Source: Variovorax gossypii (lineage in GTDB: Bacteria > Pseudomonadota > Gammaproteobacteria > Burkholderiales > Burkholderiaceae_C). From it: DNA of 64,000 nt. Below are positions 25,543 through 34,904 of this stretch, in pieces (the first letter of the stretch is position 1; the number at the start of each line of letters is the position of its first letter). Where the stretch lies: the NCBI RefSeq assembly GCF_003965815.1, contig NZ_RXOE01000002.1, positions 1 to 64,000 of the forward strand. The letters run 5' to 3'. Below the pieces are notes generated by a model. That model did not search any database and had not been told where the DNA came from. It saw nothing but the letters and a program-made list of their open reading frames with translations. Position numbers and translations under genes: made by a program.

Positions 25543-26030
25543 AGGTCGTGAAGGTTTCCAGCCTGTTCGGAGTCCACTATGGTTCCAACCTCGAACTTAA
25601 TCGCCTGCTGCCTGATCCCACGGGGATTAACTTTGTTTCCCGGACCGCGAACAACAATGGTGTATCTGCGAAAGTGCAGCGCATTCCAGGGCTAGCTCCG
25701 ATCAAAGCGGGTGTCCTCACGGTCGCGGGCGGGGGCTCGGTTCTTGAGACGTTTGTGCAACCGGAGCCGTTCTACAGCGGGCGAGACCTGTACTACCTCG
25801 ACCCAAAGACGGAAATGACGTTGCAGCAGAAGCTGTACTACTGCATGTGCATACGGAAGAACAAGTACCGTTTCAACTATGGCCGGCAGGCGAATCGCAC
25901 CCTGAAGGACTTGCTTATCCCCGACCTAAACGAAATTCCAACATGGCTTGACTCGGCGTTCAGTCAGGTGGTTGAGGATTGGACGCAGACCCTTACGCAC
26001 TTCCCAACGGTCTCGGTGGCCAAGGCATAA
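25539..26030 (+). CDS. Half-size specificity (S) subunit
   Basis: 163 residues starting GTG inside the upstream stop, so translation is coupled. The stretch YYLDPKTEMTLQQKLYYCMCIRKNKYRFNYGRQANRTLKDLLIP is the conserved end of a target-recognition domain seen in type I/IIB S subunits. Normal S subunits (BcgI B is about 340 residues) have two such domains; only one is present. It may dimerise to read a symmetric site, or be a deletion product. No second domain is found downstream, where a tRNA gene begins 16 bases later. Confidence 0.75.
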   Translation: MKVVKVSSLFGVHYGSNLELNRLLPDPTGINFVSRTANNNGVSAKVQRIPGLAPIKAGVLTVAGGGSVLETFVQPEPFYSGRDLYYLDPKTEMTLQQKLYYCMCIRKNKYRFNYGRQANRTLKDLLIPDLNEIPTWLDSAFSQVVEDWTQTLTHFPTVSVAKA

Positions 26031-26046
26031 TCAGCGGCCGCAGCCT

Positions 26047-26131
26047 GCCCGGGTGGTGAAATTGGTAGACGCAGGGGACTCAAAATCCCCCACCGAAAGG
26101 TGTGCCGGTTCGATTCCGGCCCCGGGCACCA
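26047..26131 (+). tRNA. tRNA-Leu (anticodon CAA) inside the island
   Basis: An 85-nt class II tRNA. Acceptor GCCCGGG pairs perfectly with CCCGGGC, then ACCA. Anticodon stem GGGGA/TCCCC holds CTCAAAA, giving CAA. The long variable arm CACC-GAAA-GGTG and T arm GCCGG-TTCGATT-CCGGC are intact. It is complete and looks functional, but sits among defence genes between the island's two attachment repeats. Confidence 0.95.
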
Positions 26132-26371
26132 CATGTCAATTTCTGGCATGTCACAAAGACTCAGAGTCACGACCCTCTGGTGCTAGCCTGCTACGAACCA
26201 GCCCATCAGATTGGGATGGTGTTCCTCGGCTGCGTGAGATGAGACGCGGTATGGCCTTGGCGTAGAGCGACCAATGTCTGCAAGAGACTTGCTTGAGGCG
26301 CGGCATAGGCGTTGTCCTCCATCGCTGCGCAGATGGCACAGGAAATCGAATGAAGCCTTTGAGGAAAACGT

Positions 26372-27424
26372 ATGGCGCTGTGGTTAATACGAGCAGGCAA
26401 GTACGGGCAACATGAGCAGCGATTCTTCAACGACAGTCGCTGCTATCTGACATGGGATGGCACCGAAGATATCGGCCTTTCGACTGTCAAGGATTTCGAG
26501 GGCGTCAAGGCTTTGCTGGCAACGCTTTACCCCGACGAGAAGCCAAAAACGCGGATCAACTGGGCGAGCCAGATTGCCCCGTTTGTGTTCGAGGTGAAGA
26601 AGGGCGACTGGGTTGTGTTGCCGCGCAAGCACACTTCGGCGCTGGCGTTTGCCGAGGTGCTTGAAGGCTACTCCTTCAATCCTACGGCCGAGTCCACGTA
26701 TCGGCATAGTGTCAAGGTCAAGTGGCTGAACATTAATGTGCCTCGCACGGCCTTCGGCCAAGACCTCCTGTACTCCTTCGGGGCCTTCATGACCGTCTGC
26801 AGGATGTCGAAGAACGACGCCGAGGCCAAGGTCAGAGCAATGGAAAGAGCTGGCTGGAAATCTATGAGCGACGGCGCGGTCCTGGTTCCCCGGAACAAAA
26901 GCCCTTTAGAAGAGTATGCCGAGCCAGGCGATGAACGTTTCGACGTCGAGCAGTCGGCCCGCGATCAAATCACCAAAGTCTTGCAAGCTCGATTCAAGGG
27001 GCACGGCATGGCACAGCTTGTAGGGGCCATCCTTCGGGCTCAGGGATTTAAGACACACGTCAGCCCGCCGGGGCCAGACGGCGGGATCGACATACTGGCT
27101 GCACCTGGCACGTTTGGTTTCGCAGAACCCCGTATCTGCGTGCAAGTGAAGTCGCAGCAGAGCCCTGTTGAGCGGGCGGTTTTAGACGCCTTAGGGGGTG
27201 TCATGAAAAAGGTCAGTGCTACGCACGGCCTGCTAGTTTGCTGGGGTGGTTTTAAAAGCGGCGTAGACAGAGAGGAAGCTCAGCAGTTCTTTCATGTGAG
27301 GTTGTGGGACGCCGACGATCTGATTGATGAGTTGTTGGCGGTCTACGACAAACTAGATGCTGATATTCGTGCACTGTTGCCTTTGAAACGGGTTTGGACG
27401 CTCGCCGCCCCCGAGGATGTGTAA
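26372..27424 (+). CDS. Mrr-type restriction endonuclease with N-terminal reader-like domain
   Basis: 350 residues. The C-terminal Mrr-like nuclease domain (about 205-330) has GPDGGIDILA followed by ICVQVKSQ, the D...QxK form of the PD-(D/E)xK site used by modification-dependent type IV enzymes. The N-terminal 1-130 (MALWLIRAGKYGQHEQRF, GDWVVLPRKHTSALAFAEV) resembles PUA/EVE-like domains that read modified bases. GAGGAA precedes the ATG. Likely role: cutting foreign DNA with modified bases. It follows the restriction-modification pair, so a combined defence module is likely. Confidence 0.83.
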   Translation: MALWLIRAGKYGQHEQRFFNDSRCYLTWDGTEDIGLSTVKDFEGVKALLATLYPDEKPKTRINWASQIAPFVFEVKKGDWVVLPRKHTSALAFAEVLEGYSFNPTAESTYRHSVKVKWLNINVPRTAFGQDLLYSFGAFMTVCRMSKNDAEAKVRAMERAGWKSMSDGAVLVPRNKSPLEEYAEPGDERFDVEQSARDQITKVLQARFKGHGMAQLVGAILRAQGFKTHVSPPGPDGGIDILAAPGTFGFAEPRICVQVKSQQSPVERAVLDALGGVMKKVSATHGLLVCWGGFKSGVDREEAQQFFHVRLWDADDLIDELLAVYDKLDADIRALLPLKRVWTLAAPEDV

Positions 27425-27529
27425 AAGGGAGTTGGATTCTTCAAGGCGCTGCGCCAGATAGTTGCAGCACAGGCCGTAGAGCGCTTGTCGCACCAAGTAA
27501 TTTGAATAGCTACGTTTGAGGAACAGGCA

Positions 27530-28576
27530 ATGACCAAGTCACCCCCGCCCTCGGAAAAGTCTGCTGGCCACCCAAAGAATGAATTGCCCAGTTGGGCTGT
27601 TCTGATAGGCGCAATTACGTTGGGCATAGCCCTGTGGTTGGGTTGGATGTACTGGGGGATGAGGCTAACTCATGCCAAGGTGGCTGACTACGCAGACGGA
27701 TATGTGAGTGTGAAACGGAAAGAAGCGCCGAAGCAGAGCGAGGGGGGCGCTGCGCAGCCGGCTATCGATCGCGCGGCGGTGATGGCGGAGGTTGGTCAAA
27801 CTGGTGATGCGTTTGGGGGAGCAAACGCATTGTTCGCGTCGGTGGCTGGAGCTCTGGTACTGTGGGCAGGGGTTCTTCAGAGCCGTTCTCTGAAGGAGGC
27901 CCAAAAGGCGACTAGGTTGGCCGCGCAAGCTTATGAGGACGAGCGCGCGTTCAATAAAAAAGAGCAGTTCTCATCCACTTTTTTCCAGATGCTTACCTTG
28001 AGTCGCCAGTTGGTGGAGCGAATAGATGTGCCCAAAAGCGATGGTGCGAGAGAAGAACGTAGGCAAGGGGCGGCGGCGCTTGACAGTCTTGCCCGGACTC
28101 TCGTCAACAGGCTCGATGACAATGGAATTGCTACGCAAACGGTAGGCCAACAAGCACGTGAAATTGCAACAACCTATGTTGGAAGCATTTACGACAACCA
28201 TCCATCTTCACTTGGGCCGTATTTCCGCTTGTTGTTCCAGACTTTCAAGTTTGTGGCGGACGCCGAAATGGAGGAAAGTGAAAGAATCAGATTTGCGAAT
28301 ATCGCACGCGGGCAAATGAGTGAGGGCACCGTAATGCTGCTTGCCGCAAATGGTCTGACTGAGCGTGGTCATCGATTTATTCCACTAATTGAAAGGTTTG
28401 GCCTGCTTGAGCACCTTCATAGCGGCTATCGGAATAAGTACAAACCGGCGCTACTTGAAGGCTATCGCCGCCGGGCCTTTTTAGGGAGTAAGGAGCGAGA
28501 ACAGCATGCTCTTGAAACGACGCCGCTCTGCTCTGCTCACTACTTCATTGCCTGGGAACAAATGGAGCGGCAGTGA
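27530..28576 (+). CDS. putAbiC-like abortive infection membrane protein
   Basis: 348 residues. One membrane helix near 22-44 and a second near 100-115 anchor a cytosolic C-terminal domain. That domain has FSSTFFQMLTLSRQLVE, LGPYFRLLFQTFKFVADAE, RFANIARGQMSEGTVMLLAANGL and FIPLIERFGLL, the order of conserved blocks in the putative phage abortive-infection (putAbiC) family. AGGAA lies close upstream of the ATG. It is the last intact gene before the right attachment repeat. Assignment is from remembered family pattern; mechanism is unknown for the family. Confidence 0.75.
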   Translation: MTKSPPPSEKSAGHPKNELPSWAVLIGAITLGIALWLGWMYWGMRLTHAKVADYADGYVSVKRKEAPKQSEGGAAQPAIDRAAVMAEVGQTGDAFGGANALFASVAGALVLWAGVLQSRSLKEAQKATRLAAQAYEDERAFNKKEQFSSTFFQMLTLSRQLVERIDVPKSDGAREERRQGAAALDSLARTLVNRLDDNGIATQTVGQQAREIATTYVGSIYDNHPSSLGPYFRLLFQTFKFVADAEMEESERIRFANIARGQMSEGTVMLLAANGLTERGHRFIPLIERFGLLEHLHSGYRNKYKPALLEGYRRRAFLGSKEREQHALETTPLCSAHYFIAWEQMERQ

Positions 28577-28665
28577 CATTGTGTTTTGGTACGCAAATAA
28601 GGTACACTTTTGTCCTTTCTATCAGTAAAAAATCCAATCAAATCAACGGTCTAGAGAGACTGAAG
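28577..28665. promoter_or_regulatory. Right-end integrase arm-type repeats
   Basis: GGTACGCA (28588) and GGTACACT (28601) are 13 bp apart, the same spacing as the two GGTACACC copies at 18482 and 18495 near the left end. They lie 58-78 bp inside the right attachment repeat, as arm sites would. Confidence 0.55.
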
Positions 28666-28700
28666 GCGTGTCGGTGGTTCGATTCCGCCCCAGGCCACCA
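28666..28700 (+). repeat. attR: 35-bp copy of tRNA-Phe 3' end
   Basis: An exact match to 18374-18408, including the CCA end, with no tRNA 5' half before it. It marks the right end of island 1 and, at the same time, the left end of a second element, whose integrase starts 171 bp later. Confidence 0.92.
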
Positions 28701-28871
28701 TCCTTCTTTCTCGGTAGAACCCAAGACAGCTTAAAAGTCCTTGTACATCAAGGACTTAGCCTGAAAAGGCGGCTCAGGCGGCATCATCCGATCTCACATA
28801 GTCCTGTTCTTGCGTGTACCCCACGGTGTACCCCAGACTGCTTTTCAACCGCAGTCGATTTTGGGTACACC

Positions 28872-30215
28872 ATGGGGCAACTCAACGAACTTCAGATCAG
28901 GGCGGCAGCGCCGCGTGACAGGGAATATTTGCTGGCGGACGGCGAGGGCCTTTACCTTCGCGTGCGACCGACCGGCAAAGTGTGGGTCTATCGTTACAAG
29001 CGGCTCGGCAAAGAAGCCAAGCTCAGTATCGGTCACTACCCGGCGGTGACACTCGCGACGGCGCGCCGGAAAGCGCGCCTCGAAGCCGAGAAGCGCGCCG
29101 ATGGTGTCGATCCCCGGGAGGCCCGGCGCGTAGAGGTCGAGCGTGCTCGTGTCGCACGCCTCAATACCTTCGAACTGACCGCCCGGGCCTGGCATGTGCA
29201 GGCGTGGAAAGACCGCGAGTGGTCGGCCGGCTATGCCGGAAAAGTTATGCGCCACCTAGAACTGCACGTCTTTCCCTGGATCGGTGCGCTCGCCATCGAG
29301 GCCATCTTGCCGACCGAGGTGGTCCGATGTCTGCACCGCATCAAGGAGCGCGGCAATCTGGAGACGGCGCAGCGAGTGCGCGAAGCGGTGCAGCATGTGT
29401 TCCAGTACGCTGTCGACGTGGGCGCGCTAGATCCGGCTCGGAACTTCGTGAACGGTCGCACGGGCGGCCTGCCGCCACCTCGCACTCGACACTATGCGGC
29501 CATCACGGATCCGCAGAAGCTCGGCCAGTTGCTTCGTGACATGCGCGCGTACAACGGCAATGTCATCACGCGTGCGGCCTTGCAGCTATCGCCCTTGTTG
29601 TTCCAGCGGCCTGGTCAGCTGCGCTTGGCGCATTGGGAAGATGTAGATCTCAATCAGGCGCTTTGGCGTTGCCCACCCGAGAAGATGAAGTTGAGGGAGT
29701 GGAAGAAGCGAGACGTACGCACGCCGGCACACCTCGTGCCGCTGCCGACCCAGGCGGTCGAAATTCTGCGCGATATCCATCCGCTGACCGGTCCTAGCGG
29801 GCCGATCTTCCGCAGCATGTCGAAGCGTTCCGAGAAGACGCGGTACATGAGCGACAACACCATCAACAGTGCGCTGCGTACATTGGGCTATGACACGAAA
29901 GAGCAGATCACGGGCCACGGGTTTCGCGCCACGGCCCGGACGCTGATCCGCGAACTGTTGGGGTGGGATCGTGAGGTAATCGAGCGGCATTTGGCACACG
30001 GCTCCGATGAGGAGTTGGGAAGCGCCTATGACCGCACCACTTTTCTGAATCAACGGCGCCAGATGATTCAGTTGTGGGCGGATCTGCTTGATGACCTGGC
30101 TGCGGACAGCGCGTTGGCGATGCCTGTTTGCACGGAGTTTGCGACGGTAAGGGCGAGCGAGATGGGCGTGGAGGAGGCGGGCTCTTTCCACCGCACTGCT
30201 CAGCTCGAAGTTTGA
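28872..30215 (+). CDS. P4-type tyrosine integrase (island 2)
   Basis: 447 residues. The N-terminal arm-binding DUF4102-like domain has LADGEGLYLRVRPTGKVWVYRYKRLGKEAKLSIGHYP. A core-binding domain covers about 95-190. The catalytic domain has FQRPGQLRLAHWEDVDL (Arg I), HGFRATART (His-x-x-Arg), HLAHG and the Tyr in GSAYDRTTF. The ATG at 28872 follows GGTACACC; the open frame upstream crosses the attachment repeat and is not coding. A Pro replaces the usual Thr before Gly in the Arg-I motif. Together with the repeat this indicates tandem insertion into tRNA-Phe. Confidence 0.93.
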   Translation: MGQLNELQIRAAAPRDREYLLADGEGLYLRVRPTGKVWVYRYKRLGKEAKLSIGHYPAVTLATARRKARLEAEKRADGVDPREARRVEVERARVARLNTFELTARAWHVQAWKDREWSAGYAGKVMRHLELHVFPWIGALAIEAILPTEVVRCLHRIKERGNLETAQRVREAVQHVFQYAVDVGALDPARNFVNGRTGGLPPPRTRHYAAITDPQKLGQLLRDMRAYNGNVITRAALQLSPLLFQRPGQLRLAHWEDVDLNQALWRCPPEKMKLREWKKRDVRTPAHLVPLPTQAVEILRDIHPLTGPSGPIFRSMSKRSEKTRYMSDNTINSALRTLGYDTKEQITGHGFRATARTLIRELLGWDREVIERHLAHGSDEELGSAYDRTTFLNQRRQMIQLWADLLDDLAADSALAMPVCTEFATVRASEMGVEEAGSFHRTAQLEV

Positions 30216-30537
30216 TTCGAAAGCGATGCTGACGCGCTGCAGTGGCATACCTTTGCCGGATCTCGATCGGGGGGCGTTCGTCGCGAGAAAAGTCCCCTTG
30301 CTTCGAGGCAAGCGTTGCAACCTGCCGATCGAATATGCCAAGTATTCTGGTCTACACCACCGAGCTTCTTGATGTTGGCTGGCGGTATGGCAAGCAACTA
30401 ATTGAGCGACCTCTCATTGAACCTAATTTCTGTCTAGGATTTGGCTTTCAGAACCCGTGCCGATGCGTTCGTTCTTCCTCGCACTGCCGATTCGCCGGAC
30501 AGCGTCTTGCGAATCTCCTCGTCGGCTGAACCAAAAG
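30216..30537. other. 322-base gap of island debris
   Basis: No supported gene. Short open frames have random composition and none shows a known motif. Confidence 0.5.
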
Positions 30538-31260
30538 CATGTCTCGAAGTGGAGGAACGCCAAGCATCGAGCGCAATAGACCAGCACGGTCGACCTGTAC
30601 GTGATGTCGACGATCGGCGAACTGCGGGTACAGGACGTCGAGCTATCGCGTGTGCCGACGGTGCTGGAGGCGATCTGAATCATGAAGACCGAAACCGTCT
30701 AGCGGCCACGTGATCGCAACGAAGCTGTTCTGGAGTGGGCTCTGGTACGCGGCTATCGGGAAGGCGCGAACGCGGCGCGCTGGCGCGGCCACGTCGACCA
30801 GATAATGGGCCGTCCGCGAAAGCTCAAGAAGGTGACGCACCACCCTGTGCGACCGTCGACCAAGCGGGCGCGTTCATGGTTGACTTGCGCGGCGTGGAGG
30901 GATGCAGTGCCCTGGCGTTGGACCAGGCCGTGCTGCCGGGCGAAGTGCGCGGCCGGTGGGCCGAAATCGACCTCGATGCGCAGCTGTGAATCATCCCTGT
31001 CGAGCTCATGAAAGCGAAGAAGGAGCACAGCGTACCGCTGTCTAAGCAAGCAATCCAGCTGATGGAGGCACTGGATCGGATCGAGGGCTCGGGCCTCGTA
31101 CTCCCCGGCCGCAAGCCGCTACAGTCGCTCAGCGAGATCAGTCTGACGACGTGCATGCGCCGCATGACAAGCACGTCACACGGGCAGGTCGTTGGTGCCT
31201 CACGGCTGCCGCAGCACGTTGGGAACTGGGGCGGAGCTCGTAGGGAGGCACTCCAACACT
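30538..31260 (+). pseudogene. Decayed P4-type integrase
   Basis: Fragments align in order with the integrase family: KWRNAKHRAQ-stop, then STIGELRVQDVELSRV, then VLEAI-stop-IMKTET, VLEWALVRGYREGANAARWRGH, VKKVTHHP-type, then after a frameshift near 30860 EVRGRWAEIDLDAQL-stop-IIPVELMKAKKEHSVPLS. At least four in-frame stops and one net frameshift are present. Three of the stops stand where the family has Trp. The final catalytic His-Arg-Tyr part is not found. A relic of an older insertion at the same site. Confidence 0.82.
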
Positions 31261-31298
31261 GGCTCACTTCTTCTTCAGCGCGGACACGCAGGGGTTAA

Positions 31299-31542
31299 GA
31301 CGTGCCAGTGTCGCGCTTTTTTCGGGGCCAAGGCGCGGCGCACGGACTTCTGCCATGCCTGCGGGGCAGGGCAGGGGCTGGTGGTCGACCGCATCGGGGC
31401 CGTGGCGGGCTACCGGTATGAGCTCCTGGGGCACTCGCTGTCGCGCGAACGGTTCGTTGAGCCCTATCTCGTCACATTGTTGCCGGAGGCTCGCTGCCGC
31501 TGCACGCCGTGCGAGGCACCCGGCTACCACTTCCAGGCCTGA
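31299..31542 (+). pseudogene. Fragment of XRE-cupin regulator
   Basis: Encodes ARRTDFCH, VDRIGAVAGYRYELLGHSLS and FVEPYLVTLLP, closely matching residues about 98-155 of the intact gene at 53290-53961. The HTH part is missing; the first bases (GTGCCAGTGTCGCGC) match but are out of frame, and the end diverges. It lies 42 bases from the dctD stop and marks the right edge of the mobile region. Confidence 0.8.
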
Positions 31543-31583
31543 ACTGAAGAGGGGCCGGCCGCGGGAAGCGGCTGTCGACAGCC

Positions 31584-32957
<1,374 letters not shown>

Positions 32958-32964
32958 TTGGGGA

Positions 32965-34827
32965 TCACTCCTGTTGTGCAATGGAAAGGGCGTCGGGAAC
33001 CGGCGGGTTGCTGCTGCTGTCGTGCATCACGGCGATGGCCGCCGGCAGGTCGATGACGAAGCAGGCCCCGCCGCTGTCCAGGTTGGCCGCGCGCAGCGTG
33101 CCGTCCATGGACCGCACCAATTGTGCCGAGATCACGAGACCCAGTCCCAGCCCCGAGCCGGCGGCCTTGCCGGTGACGAAGGGTTCGAACAGGCGCTGCA
33201 GGATGTCGGGGCGGATGCCCGGGCCGGTGTCGGTCACCGACAGCACCACGCGGCCCTCCTTCGGCCGCGCCTGAAGGCGCAGCGTGCGCGCCGGCGCGTC
33301 CTGCATGGCGTCGATGGCGTTGCGCATCAGGTTGGCGAGCACGCTGCCCAGCGCGGCCTCCTCGGCCATGACGCTCAACGCGGGCGGCTGCACGTCGACC
33401 TCGATGGCGACGCGCTGCTTCCTCGAAGCCTCGGCAACGATCACCTGCGCGTCGGCGATCGCGTGCGACAGCAGCACGGGCGCCAGCGGCAGCTCGCTCT
33501 TGTAGGCGAAGGTGCGCAGCTGCGAGGTCAGGCGGGCGAGCCGGTCGACCATGCCGCGGATGCGCTCGAGGTTGCCGCGCACGTCGTCGAGGCGGTTCTT
33601 GTCGAGCAGGATCGCGGCGCTTTCCGACAGCGTGCGCATCGCCGTGAGCGGCTGGTTGAGCTCGTGCACCACGCCCGCCGACATCTGCCCCAGCGCGGCC
33701 ATCTTGCCGGCATGCACCAGCTCGCCCTGCGCGGCGCGAAGCTGCGCGGTGCGCGCCGCCACGGTCGATTCGAGCGTGTCGTGCGCCGCCTGCAGCGCGG
33801 CCTGGTTGGCCAGCTTCTGGCGCACCGCGCGACGGCGCTGCCACAGCGCCACGGCCACCAGCAGCAGCACCGTCATCGCAAGGCTGGCGGTGATGGCGGC
33901 GTTGCGCGCCGCCACATGCAACGGCGCGAGGTTGTCGAGCACCACCAGCTGCCATGGAGCGCCGCGCAGGGTGCGGGCGGAGGCGAGCTGGTCGACGCCG
34001 TCGAGCGAGATCACCTGCACGTCGCGGTCCAGCGCTTCCTTCTGCGTCCATTGCAGCGGCTGGAGCGCGGCCTCGCCATAGGGACGTGAGCGCAGCACCT
34101 CGGCGCGCTGCAGGGCATCGAGCGGCAGCAGCGGCCTGAACTTGATGTCGTCGCGCGTGGAAAGGATGACCACGCCGCGCTGGTCGATCAGCGCCACGTC
34201 GCCCGGCAGCTTGCGCCACGCGCGCTCGGCCTCCTCCAGGTTGATCTTCACGGCCACCACGCCGCGCGAGGTCTGGCCGCGGCGCAAGGCATAAGAAAGG
34301 TAATAACCCGGCTTCTTGCTGGTGATGCCCACGCCGTAGAAGCGGCCCCGGCCCTGCCCCAGCGCGTCGATCACGTAGGGCCGGAACGAGAGGTCCTGGC
34401 CCACGGTGGTGCCGGGCTTGTCCCAGTCGGACGCGGCCAGCGAGGTGCCGGAGGCGTCGAGCACGTAGAGCATCTCGGCCCCCGCCGCGGCATTGACGCC
34501 GTCGAGATAGCGGTTGACCGAGTCGCGCAGCCGCGTGTCCGCCGGCGTGCCGAGCAGCGCCGGCACGAGGGGCGTCATCTCCAGCAGCGCGGGCAGGTAG
34601 TCGAAGCGGGCCAGGTCGGCGTCGAGGCCGGTCGCGAGCATGTCGAGCCGGTGGTCGGCCGCCTCGCGCAGGCGCGCCAGGCCAGTCTGCATGGCGACCT
34701 GGTGACCGGCGAAGGCGGCCACGGCCACCAGGGCCAGCGCCCCGCCCCATCGGGGCAGGCCGCGCCATCCTCTTGTCGCCTGGTCGGAAGTTGAATCGAA
34801 ACGCCGGGCCGGCTCCCTTGAATTCAT
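32965..34827 (-). CDS. dctB: C4-dicarboxylate sensor histidine kinase DctB
   Basis: 620 residues. A membrane helix near 25-45 and a second near 300-320 enclose a periplasmic double-PDC sensor with the DctB-like motifs FRPYVIDALGQGRGRFYGVG and TSKKPGYYLSYA. A coiled coil (about 325-375) leads to HisKA with VVHELNQPLTAMRT, then an ATPase with NLMRNAIDA, DTGPGI and GSGLGLGLVIS. The start ATG at 34827 gives a normal N-terminus. It lies between dctA and dctD on the same strand. Confidence 0.93.
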   Translation of the reverse strand: MNSREPARRFDSTSDQATRGWRGLPRWGGALALVAVAAFAGHQVAMQTGLARLREAADHRLDMLATGLDADLARFDYLPALLEMTPLVPALLGTPADTRLRDSVNRYLDGVNAAAGAEMLYVLDASGTSLAASDWDKPGTTVGQDLSFRPYVIDALGQGRGRFYGVGITSKKPGYYLSYALRRGQTSRGVVAVKINLEEAERAWRKLPGDVALIDQRGVVILSTRDDIKFRPLLPLDALQRAEVLRSRPYGEAALQPLQWTQKEALDRDVQVISLDGVDQLASARTLRGAPWQLVVLDNLAPLHVAARNAAITASLAMTVLLLVAVALWQRRRAVRQKLANQAALQAAHDTLESTVAARTAQLRAAQGELVHAGKMAALGQMSAGVVHELNQPLTAMRTLSESAAILLDKNRLDDVRGNLERIRGMVDRLARLTSQLRTFAYKSELPLAPVLLSHAIADAQVIVAEASRKQRVAIEVDVQPPALSVMAEEAALGSVLANLMRNAIDAMQDAPARTLRLQARPKEGRVVLSVTDTGPGIRPDILQRLFEPFVTGKAAGSGLGLGLVISAQLVRSMDGTLRAANLDSGGACFVIDLPAAIAVMHDSSSNPPVPDALSIAQQE

Positions 34828-34904
34828 GGGCCCGTTATTGCACAAGGCCGGGCCGCCCGCATTAGTGGCAGCCCGATGGCCCCGCGGCGGGGCCGGAGGG
34901 AGGA

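Noticed and set aside
28668..28871. N-terminal extension of integrase 2 across the attachment repeat
   Set aside because: It translates tRNA-derived sequence; the ATG at 28872 matches the family start.
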